A stretch of DNA of 14,294 nt from NCBI GenBank assembly GCA_039908535.1, contig JAMOAW010000091.1:1-14294 (forward strand), written 5' to 3'. The notes beneath the pieces are model-generated. The model was given only the letters and a program-made list of their open reading frames with translations. It made no database searches and was not told where the DNA came from. The position numbers were made by a program, and so were the translations under genes. The DNA comes from JAMOAW01 sp039908535 (lineage in GTDB: Bacteria > Pseudomonadota > Magnetococcia > Magnetococcales > JADFZT01). This document shows, in pieces, positions 1 through 6,912 of the stretch (position 1 is its first letter; every line of letters begins with the position of its first letter).

Positions 1-121
1 CAAAGTCAAGACCTTGGGGGATTGCATCCCCCAATCCCCCTGCTTTTTGAAGGAAGCAAAACCGAGGTCAAAAGCAAAAGCAAAACCCTGGGGGCAATCC
101 CCCAGACCCCTTTTTTTTTAA
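1..121 (+). repeat. Dispersed intergenic repeat, copy A
   Basis: This non-coding element holds two G/C hairpins joined by an A-rich spacer. The first, near 14-31, is a 9-bp stem TTGGGGGAT/ATCCCCCAA. The second, 88-105, is CTGGGGG/CCCCCAG. It ends in CCCC followed by nine T. The reverse complement of 10036-10162 aligns with it almost base for base, apart from a few substitutions in the spacer and one 6-nt indel. Decayed or partial relatives lie near 2533-2601, 6764-6870 and 14036-14056. It may extend left of the window. No coding potential is seen. It could be a REP/MITE-like element, a bidirectional terminator, or both. Confidence 0.85.
88..119 (+). terminator. Hairpin plus T-run inside repeat copy A
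   Basis: A 7-bp stem CTGGGGG-CAAT-CCCCCAG (88-105) is followed by ACCCC and nine T (111-119). This is the form of an intrinsic terminator for plus-strand transcripts entering from the left. Read on the minus strand, the same stem is followed only by a broken T-rich stretch, so it is weaker as a terminator for the kinase gene. Confidence 0.5.
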
Positions 122-131
122 ATAAGAAAAC

Positions 132-162
132 CAAAAAACAGACGACCACGGTTAAGTGTGGT
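132..162 (-). terminator. Weak candidate terminator of the two-component operon
   Basis: On the minus strand, just after the kinase stop codon, a 5-bp stem ACCAC/GTGGT (145-162) is followed by a run of six T (133-138). The stem is short. The repeat-associated hairpin further downstream may share the job. Confidence 0.3.
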
Positions 163-174
163 GATACCCAAATA

Positions 175-1596
175 TCATGATCTATCCAACGGCAACGCTA
201 CCCTGGTCATAAATCTCCCTTCAGGCAGATGAGAAAAACGAATCTCCCCACCATGATCATGGACAACAGAAGCGGTAATAGCAAGACCAAGACCGGCTCC
301 GCTGGCGCATGAATTTTCTAAGTGAGTTAAACGGTAAAAAGGTTTAAGGACATTTTGCCATTCGGATTCTGGGATACCTGGACCCGGGTCTTGAATATCC
401 ATAAAAATATAATCTTGACCAACGGTCATGCTGACTAAAACATTCTCGACACCACCTACTTGAGGTTGACTATGCTTTAACGCATTTTCAATCAAGTTGG
501 TCAATGCCCGTTTCATGGCCAATGGACGACAAAAATAGGGATATTTGGGTATTTCATCACAAAAAACAGGATGACCAGTGTCGACAAGATCGGTACAGAT
601 TGAGGTCAATAACCCGCTGATATTCATTGATTGTTTTGGTTCTATCTCCACCGCATCCCGTGCAAAAGAGAGGGTAGCGAAAAGATAGCCTTCCATTTCG
701 GTTAAAATGGCAAGCATCCGTTGACGTCCCTCCTCATCACGAATAAATTCAATCAATAAACGCAATTTGGTCAAGGGGGTACGCAAATCGTGAGAAATGG
801 CGGCGATCATCTGCAAACGCTCTTCAACAAACCCGCGAATGCGGCGATTCATACGATTAAATACTTGGGCCGCCTGCACAATCTCTGTAGCCCCCTCTTC
901 GGGCAACGGGGGAGCGTATAAATCCTGACCAAACCGCTCGGCCCCCCGCACAATGCGCTGCCAGTGCCGGGTCATCTGTTGCACCATATACAACACAAAT
1001 ACAAAAATCGCTCCAGACATGATCAACACGGAAATCGTGGTATGACGAAACAGAGGGACATGGTTATCCGCTGGACGACTGGTTATGGCATAGAATAACC
1101 CGTTGGAAAATTGTACTAAAATATGCCACTCTCGGTCAATCACCTCCGAATGCATCATCTGAATGATACGCACCTCAATCCAAAACAACAGCCGATGCAA
1201 AGTACCATACGGATGGTTCCAGTCGGGATCCTGCACAACAAAGGCCACCACCCGCAGCTTTGGATCCGCAATTGCCCTTTCTAAGGCGTGACGCAGAGGC
1301 TCTTGGTTCTCTTGTTGGGCACTGGCCACCGCTGTACCAGCCGAAACCACCTCGAAATGAACCCCACTTTGGTATAAAACCTGGAGAATCTGGTCATGCA
1401 CGCTCTGTGGGGTATTCCCCAACAGACGGATGAGACCCGCCATGCGCGCCAGCACTCCTGCTTTGCTGCTCACCATGGACACTTCCATCTTCTCGCTGGT
1501 AAAGACCAAAATACTCAGTAGGTGTGAAAGAGTGAGTCCAAAAAATAAAATCCATAACATCCGCGCCGCCAAGGAACCAGAAAAAAAATATTTCAT
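175..1596 (-). CDS. Sensor histidine kinase, EnvZ/CusS-like, probable metal sensor
   Basis: A 473-aa inner-membrane sensor kinase. TM1 is at about residues 12-34, a periplasmic sensor region at about 35-185, TM2 at about 187-209, then a HAMP-like linker. The H-box AISHDLRTPL has the phospho-accepting His at about residue 269. The ATPase domain follows with N-box NLIENALKHS, G1 DPGPGIP and G2 GAGLGLAIT. All catalytic motifs are intact and the length is normal. The start ATG overlaps the response-regulator stop by 4 nt, so the two are translationally coupled. Divergence from a Cu/Ag-type efflux operon suggests it senses periplasmic metal and phosphorylates the adjacent regulator. The ligand is inferred: the periplasmic region has no obvious Met/His cluster, and only a few histidines are visible. 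Confidence 0.93.
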   Translation of the reverse strand: MKYFFSGSLAARMLWILFFGLTLSHLLSILVFTSEKMEVSMVSSKAGVLARMAGLIRLLGNTPQSVHDQILQVLYQSGVHFEVVSAGTAVASAQQENQEPLRHALERAIADPKLRVVAFVVQDPDWNHPYGTLHRLLFWIEVRIIQMMHSEVIDREWHILVQFSNGLFYAITSRPADNHVPLFRHTTISVLIMSGAIFVFVLYMVQQMTRHWQRIVRGAERFGQDLYAPPLPEEGATEIVQAAQVFNRMNRRIRGFVEERLQMIAAISHDLRTPLTKLRLLIEFIRDEEGRQRMLAILTEMEGYLFATLSFARDAVEIEPKQSMNISGLLTSICTDLVDTGHPVFCDEIPKYPYFCRPLAMKRALTNLIENALKHSQPQVGGVENVLVSMTVGQDYIFMDIQDPGPGIPESEWQNVLKPFYRLTHLENSCASGAGLGLAITASVVHDHGGEIRFSHLPEGRFMTRVALPLDRS

Positions 1597-2312
1597 GTCA
1601 CATGGACCTCACAGGTAAACATATATCCACCGCCCCAAACCGTCTTGATCAACTGCGGATCCTTAGGATCGCTCTCTATTTTGCGCCGCAACCGCATAAC
1701 CTGGGTGTCGATGCTGCGATCAAACCCTGCAAAGGTGCGACCACGGGCCAAATCCAACAATTGCTCCCGACTCAACACTTTACGCGGATGGTGCAAAAAT
1801 GCCAACAAAAGATCAAACTCACCACTGCTCAACGGTTCAATCATCCCCTGGCTATCCACAAGCTCTCGTCGGGCCATGTGCAAGGTCCAGGCACAAAAAT
1901 GTAAAATAGCCTCTGGTCCCATTCGTGTTGGTCGCCCCTGCTGGGGTGCACGACGTAACACCGCCCGAATACGCGCCAAAAGCTCCCCAGGATCAAACGG
2001 CTTGCTCACATAGTCATCTGCGCCCATCTCCAACCCCACCACCCGATCGGTATGCTCGGCCATGGCGGTGAGCATAATAATGGGAACTTCCGACTGAACG
2101 CGAATCTCCCGACACAGGGTTAAACCATCTACCCCTGGCAACATGCGATCCAAGACGATTAAATCAATCGACTCCTCCTCCAGCACCCGACGCATTTGCC
2201 GTCCATCCACCACCCCTATGGCAGGCACGCCATGTTCCTCCAGGTAACGAACAATCAACTCGCGAATGTCCTGATTGTCTTCGACAATTAAAATATATGT
2301 TTTTTGTTCCAT
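1593..2312 (-). CDS. OmpR-family response regulator
   Basis: From the chosen start this is 239 aa, the usual OmpR/CusR length. The receiver domain begins with an ILIVEDNQD acidic pocket. The phospho-accepting Asp is about residue 55 in LIVLDRMLPG, the switch Thr about 82 in IIMLTA, and the Lys about 104 in DYVSKPF. A winged-helix DNA-binding domain follows and ends VWGGGYMF. The open frame extends 21 codons upstream with other ATGs, but homology begins at MEQKTYILIVEDN, and GGGG lies about 7 nt before this ATG. An in-frame ATG four codons earlier is possible. It is the partner of the downstream kinase and the likely activator of the divergent efflux genes. Confidence 0.93.
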   Translation of the reverse strand: MEQKTYILIVEDNQDIRELIVRYLEEHGVPAIGVVDGRQMRRVLEEESIDLIVLDRMLPGVDGLTLCREIRVQSEVPIIMLTAMAEHTDRVVGLEMGADDYVSKPFDPGELLARIRAVLRRAPQQGRPTRMGPEAILHFCAWTLHMARRELVDSQGMIEPLSSGEFDLLLAFLHHPRKVLSREQLLDLARGRTFAGFDRSIDTQVMRLRRKIESDPKDPQLIKTVWGGGYMFTCEVHVT

Positions 2313-2350
2313 ACGATGCCCCATCCACACAAACATAAAAAATTGCCATA

Positions 2351-2363
2351 AATTGTCACAATT
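2351..2363. promoter_or_regulatory. Palindrome, candidate operator
   Basis: AATTGTCACAATT is a perfect 6-1-6 inverted repeat, 38 bp upstream of the chosen response-regulator start. The TTGTCA half resembles the half-sites of known CusR boxes. The position would suit autoregulation or control of the divergent operon. No second copy was noticed near the efflux genes, so this is a weak inference. Confidence 0.3.
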
Positions 2364-2532
2364 AGGAGATACCATTGCCCAAAGGGGAGGATATCCTATC
2401 CCCCATCATAATGTAATTTTATATTTAAAAGGAGAGCCTAATACCAATTTGCAATCACATGGATAAATATGGGACCTTGTCTCGTACAATATGTACATGT
2501 CGTAAACATCACACCTATGGGAAAAATTAAAA

Positions 2533-2601
2533 ACAAGAGCTTGGGGGCTACAAAGTAAAAAACAAATTCAAAAGCAACACATTGGAGGCTCTGCCTCCAA
2601 A
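2533..2601 (+). repeat. Decayed copy of the dispersed repeat
   Basis: The order of elements follows copy A: CAAGAGCTTGGGGG, an A-rich spacer with AAAAGCAACAC, then a hairpin TTGGAGGC-TCT-GCCTCCAA (2582-2600) with a perfect 8-bp stem. The first hairpin has lost its second arm. The RND remnant starts immediately to its right. Confidence 0.5.
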
Positions 2602-2603
2602 CA

Positions 2604-2704
2604 TCCGCCGGCCAAGAGATCCTCTACCCGGTCGCCGTTGCCATCTTTGGTGGATTAATCTCTTCTACATGACTGGATAGTTGGTAACCCCAATGCTATT
2701 TTTC
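2604..2704 (+). pseudogene. Remnant of the C-terminus of a heavy-metal RND pump (CzcA/CusA type)
   Basis: Translation from 2604 gives SAGQEILYPVAVAIFGGLI followed by SST, which matches the last transmembrane helix of HME-RND pumps. An in-frame TGA at 2670-2672 interrupts it. After LD, a one-base frame change near 2680 restores LVTPMLFF, the usual end of this helix, followed by TAG (2705-2707). About 33 residues of a roughly 1040-residue family survive, with a stop and a frameshift, so it is a dead fragment. It is not a copy of the intact pump here: the matching region of that gene reads RRIAAPMVGGMISSTLLTLIV in overlapping pieces, with different residues. A second metal RND operon probably once lay here. 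Confidence 0.72.
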
Positions 2705-2844
2705 TAGTAAAGAAAAAATTGAACATGAATAATAGATCTCCTGACACTCTTTTGTGATAAAATGGACATAAATAAAACATAAAAATAGCGTATATTTATT
2801 CAAAAGATCCAAGATCATCTCACAATAACGGCCTAAAGGAATTG

Positions 2845-4215
2845 ATGATAACTAAGCAAGTAATTGATTTTTTTAACAAAAAACAAAGGACTATTTTTTC
2901 TATGCGTTTTAAATCTGTTGTTTACAAAAAAAACAAACCATTCAGATCGACTGCCATCTTCTTTATTCTGGCACTTTTTCTGAGCACAACACTTTTTGCC
3001 GAAACAAATAGCTCCATTTCCGACACCACCCCCCTTGGGGCAAACGTGGAGGAGTTTTTAGCTATTGCTCGCCAAATGAACCCGGAACGGGCGGCCATGG
3101 CCTTGGAGGCCGAAGCCAGCGTGGCCCGTGTTCAAGGGGCAGGCGCACTCCCTGATCCCATGGTTGGGTTGACGTTTGATGACATTATGGAAAACAGTCG
3201 CGGTCTGCCAGGCCGCCTTGGAGCGACTAAATTTACCCTTCAACAGGAATTGCCCTGGTGGGGAAAACGTGATGTTCAGCGTGACCTGGCCGAATCGGAA
3301 AGCCGCGAGGCCTTGGGTAAACTTTCCGAATTAGATGCGGAAATCGCCCTGCGTATTAAAACCGCCTATGCCGATTATCACCGCGTCCACCTATCTATGG
3401 ATCAAACCTCGGAATTGGTAGAAATTATGCGCACCCTGGTACAGTTGGCGCAACTGCGCTATGCACAAGGATTGGCTCTACAACAAGAGGCCACCTCTAC
3501 CGAGGCCGAACGGGGGGCTCTCTCGGTGGAGCTGGTACGCCTTGGACATGAACGCAAACGGATTCGTTTTCGTCTCAATGCCTTGATCAACCGCAAACCG
3601 GATGCTCCAGTCGTGGAACATCCCCACTTGCGCCCTATTCCAGACGAGGCCACTCTCGATTATCATCAATTACTGATCCGTGCCACGACGACGAATCCCG
3701 CCCTAACCATTGCCCATGCCCGACTCAACACCGCCAAACAAAATCATTTACTGGCTGAAAAGGATTGGTATCCCAATTTTAACCTGGGAGCGGGCTTTAA
3801 GCGTCCGCAAAATTCGGCAGAAAAAGATAGTTTTGAAGCCATGGTGGAAATTAATCTTCCCCTGCAACGTCAATCCCGCCAGGCCCAAGATCGGGCCACC
3901 GCAGCCGCCATGCAGGCCGCTCAAGAGACATTAAACTACGAACAATTGCGTCTGGAATCCACCCTGCAAGAGGCCCTTTCCACGCTACAAGAGGCGCGCG
4001 AAGTTGAACGCGTCACCACAGATAGCCTCTTGCCCCAAGCCCGTCTGGCCCTTCAATCGGCTCTCAAGGGGTATCAAACCGGAGCTTCCGAGGTTATCGC
4101 GGTTTTGGATGCCATACAAAGATTAAAAAAATTTCAAATCGCATTAATTAATGCACAATTTGAACAACAAACCCGTTTGGCGGAAATAGAACGGCTCATT
4201 GGGGGTGATTTATGA
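2845..4215 (+). CDS. cusC: Outer-membrane efflux factor, CusC/TolC family
   Basis: An outer-membrane channel of a tripartite metal efflux system, 456 aa from the chosen ATG. TTG at 2842 is also open, but AAAGGA (2835-2840) is better spaced for ATG 2845. An unusually long basic N-region precedes a hydrophobic signal segment (about residues 35-51) ending FAE. No lipobox Cys is seen, unlike E. coli CusC. Two homologous outer-membrane efflux repeats are visible: the first starts near FLAIARQMNPE and contains LPDPMVGLTF and QQELPWWGKR, the second starts near LLIRATTTNPALTIA and contains DWYPNFNLGAGF. Both are rich in long Ala/Gln/Glu helices. Its stop overlaps the adaptor start (ATGA), so the two are coupled. 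The gene symbol is by role only. Confidence 0.88.
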   Translation: MITKQVIDFFNKKQRTIFSMRFKSVVYKKNKPFRSTAIFFILALFLSTTLFAETNSSISDTTPLGANVEEFLAIARQMNPERAAMALEAEASVARVQGAGALPDPMVGLTFDDIMENSRGLPGRLGATKFTLQQELPWWGKRDVQRDLAESESREALGKLSELDAEIALRIKTAYADYHRVHLSMDQTSELVEIMRTLVQLAQLRYAQGLALQQEATSTEAERGALSVELVRLGHERKRIRFRLNALINRKPDAPVVEHPHLRPIPDEATLDYHQLLIRATTTNPALTIAHARLNTAKQNHLLAEKDWYPNFNLGAGFKRPQNSAEKDSFEAMVEINLPLQRQSRQAQDRATAAAMQAAQETLNYEQLRLESTLQEALSTLQEAREVERVTTDSLLPQARLALQSALKGYQTGASEVIAVLDAIQRLKKFQIALINAQFEQQTRLAEIERLIGGDL

Positions 4216-5558
4216 TTTATTTTAGGACAATACGAACCTATCGGTTTTGGTTATTTTTTATTACTGCCTCTTATCTTTTACAACCCACCGCTTGGTCAGA
4301 AGAGCGCAAAATTCTCTACTATCGCAACCCCATGGGTTTAGCCGACACCTCTCCAACTCCAAAAAAAGACAGTATGGGTATGGACTATCTGCCCGTCTAT
4401 GAGGAAAAACCTGTCCCTCAAAAGGCAGCGCGTAAAATTCTCTATTATCGCAATCCCATGGGTTTGGCTGATACCTCCCCAACCCCAAAAAAAGACAGCA
4501 TGGGCATGGACTATGTACCAGTCTATGACGACGAGGTTTCAGGGGATCCTGAAACCGTGCGCATCAATCTGGACAAAGTGCAAAAAATGGGAGTCAAGAC
4601 CGAAACGGCCATCCTGCGCCCCCTATCGCGTACCATCCGCGCCGTTGGAACGGTGCAGATAGACGAAAGCAAACTGTTTATCGTCACCCTTAAATATGAA
4701 GGATGGATCGAAAAGCTCCATGTCAACACCACCGGTCAAACGGTGCATAAGGGGGATTCTTTAATGGATATTTACAGCCCCACCCTTGTTTTGGCTCAAC
4801 AAGAGTATCTGGCGACCCTTAAAGCCGAGCAAAACCTCAAAGTGGCCGACTCCGAAACCCGCGCCACTGCGCAAGAATTGACTGCCAGTGCGTTATTGCG
4901 GATGCAAAACTGGGACATTTCCGCCGATCAAGTTCAACATTTACGCGCAACCAAACAAGTGCTGCGCAACTTAAGTGTCAAGTCACCCGTCAATGGGGTG
5001 GTATTGGAAAAAATGGCCATTCAAGGCATGCGGGTTATGCCAGGTGAAATTCTCTATCGCATCGCCGATCTTGCCAATATTTGGGTGGTGGCCGATATTT
5101 TTGAACAAGATGCCGGATCCGTGCAAATTGGCCAACAGGCGACCATCACCCTCAAGGCGATTCCAGATAAAACCTTTACGGGAAAGATCTCTTTTATCTA
5201 TCCCACATTGAATACCGAGACGCGCACAGTGAAGGTACGGATTGAACTGCCCAATCCCAACGGACTGTTACGACCCGCTCTTTATGCCACGGTTTATCTA
5301 TCCACCTCCACCCAAGAGGCACTGGTTCTTGCCGTGCCGAATTCTGCACTGCTGGATAGTGGCAGTCGACAAGTGGTTTTGGTCGAACGGGGCGCAGGGC
5401 TGTTTGAACCGCGTTCGGTCAAAGTGGGCAGCAAAGACAACGAATTTGTCGAAATTCTCGAAGGGCTTAAAGAGGGTGAAAAGGTGGTGGTGCGCGCCAA
5501 TTTCTTGATTGATGCCGAGGCCAATCTACGCGCGGCTTTGGGGCACTTTTTACATTGA
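4212..5558 (+). CDS. cusB: RND periplasmic adaptor, CusB-like, with duplicated metal-binding domain
   Basis: A membrane-fusion protein of 448 aa that joins the pump to the outer-membrane channel. An N-terminal signal segment covers about residues 11-28. Two nearly identical heavy-metal-binding domains follow at about 33-63 and 75-105, each with YYRNPMG and DSMGMDY; Met41/55/57 and Met83/97/99 correspond to the three-Met site of CusB. The hairpin/lipoyl/beta-barrel adaptor core follows, with GWIEKLHVNTTGQTVHKGD, then LSVKSPVNGVV, then ANIWVVADIFEQD, and a membrane-proximal domain ends near residue 445. There is no Cys in the metal-binding domains. A single such domain is usual, so the tandem pair is a peculiarity. 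It overlaps the upstream gene by 4 nt. Confidence 0.9.
   Translation: MIYFRTIRTYRFWLFFITASYLLQPTAWSEERKILYYRNPMGLADTSPTPKKDSMGMDYLPVYEEKPVPQKAARKILYYRNPMGLADTSPTPKKDSMGMDYVPVYDDEVSGDPETVRINLDKVQKMGVKTETAILRPLSRTIRAVGTVQIDESKLFIVTLKYEGWIEKLHVNTTGQTVHKGDSLMDIYSPTLVLAQQEYLATLKAEQNLKVADSETRATAQELTASALLRMQNWDISADQVQHLRATKQVLRNLSVKSPVNGVVLEKMAIQGMRVMPGEILYRIADLANIWVVADIFEQDAGSVQIGQQATITLKAIPDKTFTGKISFIYPTLNTETRTVKVRIELPNPNGLLRPALYATVYLSTSTQEALVLAVPNSALLDSGSRQVVLVERGAGLFEPRSVKVGSKDNEFVEILEGLKEGEKVVVRANFLIDAEANLRAALGHFLH
4308..4526 (+). repeat. Tandem duplication of the metal-binding domain within the adaptor gene
   Basis: Units at 4308-4400 and 4434-4526 (period 126 nt) encode 31 residues each that differ only at Leu60/Val102. 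At DNA level they differ at about a dozen codons, nearly all synonymous third-position changes. The duplication is therefore not fresh, and both copies look held by selection on the protein. Confidence 0.88.
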
Positions 5559-5638
5559 TTGAAACCCTGTTTGTTGATCAATATCGGTACTATAAAAGCA
5601 TAACCTTAACTTTCCACTATAAAATTGGAGGATTGAAC

Positions 5639-6223
5639 ATGAAAAAATCTTCACAAGCCAGCTCCCTTTTCATTTTTGCCGTTTTAATCGCTTGGCCCAT
5701 CATGGCCAGTGCGGAATCTGAACAACATACGGGGCACACCCAGACCGCCATAACAGAAACAGCCGCCCCTGCCGTCGCTACTAAAGATCATGCCGATCAT
5801 AAGGGAAACATGATGGCAAAAATGTCCGAGCATATGGAAAAAATGCAAAAAGAACAGGAAAAATCCGAAACGCAGATGATGGAAATGCAAGCCCTCATGG
5901 AAAAAATACGTCAGATGCCCCCGGGAGAAGAACGCAATAAACGTATTGATGAACACACCGCCAAAATGCACGACATGCTGTCTGGATTACGTTCCCAGGC
6001 TGCGCAAGTCATGAAACATCAAATGATGGACGCTGATATGCCGATGAATGCAGAAAATAAAGAGATGCCCAAAGAGGATCAGATGAAAAAGGAGATGATG
6101 AAAGGTGGTATGATGAAAAATATGGTTAAACACCATCAAGTTATGGAAAAACGCATGGTTCTTCTTTTTGACCTTCTAGATCAGATGATAAACCATATGG
6201 ATTCGTTGATCACACCACGGTGA
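5639..6223 (+). CDS. Met/His-rich exported protein, probable periplasmic Cu/Ag-binding protein
   Basis: A 194-aa protein whose start is set by a clear GGAGG (5627-5631) 7 nt before ATG 5639, although the frame is open from a TTG at 5555. A signal peptide is predicted at residues 1-25 (ASA/ES). The mature part has roughly 28 Met and about 10 His in 169 residues, with clusters such as HKGNMMAKM, ETQMMEMQ, MKHQMMDADMPM and EMMKGGMMKNM. The rest is Lys/Glu-rich and probably helical. Met clusters of this kind bind Cu(I)/Ag(I), so it may act as a periplasmic metal sponge or donor, in the place that CusF or SilE takes in other systems. No homology to either is claimed. Its position between adaptor and pump genes supports the role. 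Confidence 0.75.
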   Translation: MKKSSQASSLFIFAVLIAWPIMASAESEQHTGHTQTAITETAAPAVATKDHADHKGNMMAKMSEHMEKMQKEQEKSETQMMEMQALMEKIRQMPPGEERNKRIDEHTAKMHDMLSGLRSQAAQVMKHQMMDADMPMNAENKEMPKEDQMKKEMMKGGMMKNMVKHHQVMEKRMVLLFDLLDQMINHMDSLITPR

Positions 6224-6274
6224 TGTTTCTGATCAATCAACTAAGGCATCCACTCCACGAAAAGAAAAAATACT

Positions 6275-6727
6275 ATGTCCACCAAACGACTAAAATATAA
6301 TAGTTTTTTGCTTGTGATGACCATTCTGACAACGGCCTGTGCGCCCTTGCATCAAAGCGACAATCTCGTGGAAAAAGGAACCATTCATGTAGAACGTCAA
6401 GGAACAAATGAATTCCAAGTCAATGATGTCAAGGTATATTCTAATGCCGAGGGAACCCATATACATGGGGAACTCCGAAGACACAAAAGTGTATTAGATA
6501 AATCCCTTGATAATAGACATTTAGAAGAACATGTTGAGATCACCTTACAAGATCGAAATGGTACAGTTTTATACCAAGGGAGCATGAAGCCAAGCCACTG
6601 GATCATCAATCGTCAATATGAAAAGAAGAGCACCATTCACGACGAAACTTTTCATGTAATTGTAGATGTTCCAATTCCAGAACAAGGCACGGTTCGAGTG
6701 ATTTACCATCCGGGCCCTGAACACTAA
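6275..6727 (+). CDS. Small hypothetical lipoprotein
   Basis: A 150-aa protein with a lipoprotein signal peptide: basic start, hydrophobic core, then lipobox LTTAC with the acylated Cys at residue 22 and Ala at +2, which favours the outer membrane. The mature part looks mainly beta: alternating hydrophobic stretches HIHGELRRH, HVEITLQDRNGTVLYQG and FHVIVDVPIPEQGTVRVIYH. It contains several His, including two near the C-terminus and lipobox. I do not recognise the family. It follows the Met-rich gene by 51 nt with only a weak purine-rich ribosome site (GAAAAGAAAA), and precedes the hairpin element. A role in metal handling is suggested only by context. Confidence 0.7.
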   Translation: MSTKRLKYNSFLLVMTILTTACAPLHQSDNLVEKGTIHVERQGTNEFQVNDVKVYSNAEGTHIHGELRRHKSVLDKSLDNRHLEEHVEITLQDRNGTVLYQGSMKPSHWIINRQYEKKSTIHDETFHVIVDVPIPEQGTVRVIYHPGPEH

Positions 6728-6763
6728 ACATGATGCCCTGCGGGCAAAAGAAAAAATCACAGG

Positions 6764-6870
6764 CCAAACCCAGGGGGATGAATCCCCCAGACCCCCTCTT
6801 TATTTTTATAATTTTAAAAAAAAGAGAGGGTCTGGGGGGCGGTTCTTCGCCCCCTCAAAAATCTTGATTT
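6764..6870. repeat. Composite hairpin repeat between lipoprotein and pump genes
   Basis: Two half-copies of the dispersed repeat face each other. The left half has GGGGGAT/ATCCCCC followed by CAGACCCCC. The right half starts AAAGAGAGGGTCTGGGG and includes the stem GGGGGCG/CGCCCCC with loop GTTCTT. Together they form a long stem: 6784-6801 pairs with 6821-6838 over 18 bp with one mismatch, around an AT-rich 19-nt loop. A separate stem TGCCC-TGC-GGGCA lies at 6734-6746. The element sits inside the apparent operon and may act as an attenuator, an mRNA-stability element or a terminator of the upstream transcript. Confidence 0.7.
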
Positions 6871-6912
6871 TTATTTTTCCCATACATACATATAAATGAA
6901 AGGGTCTCTCCC

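Larger units (their letters stand above)
2313..2844. other. Divergent intergenic region between regulator and efflux operon
   Basis: About 530 nt lie between the divergent start codons, long enough for both promoters. It holds the palindrome at 2351-2363, a second inverted repeat GTACA-ATA-TGTAC at 2484-2496, a decayed dispersed repeat (about 2533-2601), a fragment of an RND pump gene (2604-2704) and an AT-rich stretch (about 2705-2830) directly before the outer-membrane-factor gene. No confident -10/-35 pair could be assigned. The AT-rich stretch is the most likely site of the efflux promoter. Confidence 0.6.

Noticed and set aside
2313..2375. 21-codon N-terminal extension of the response regulator
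   Set aside because: Receiver homology begins at MEQKTYILIVEDN, the shorter form has the normal family length, and the extension would cover the palindrome and likely promoter.
5555..5638. TTG start at 5555 for the Met-rich protein
   Set aside because: The segment before ATG 5639 would place residues ahead of a clean signal peptide, and GGAGG is well spaced for ATG 5639.
6864..6897. Promoter TTGATT (6864) with TATAAAT (6891) before the pump gene
   Set aside because: The 21-bp spacing is too long for a standard sigma-70 promoter, so it is not listed as a feature.
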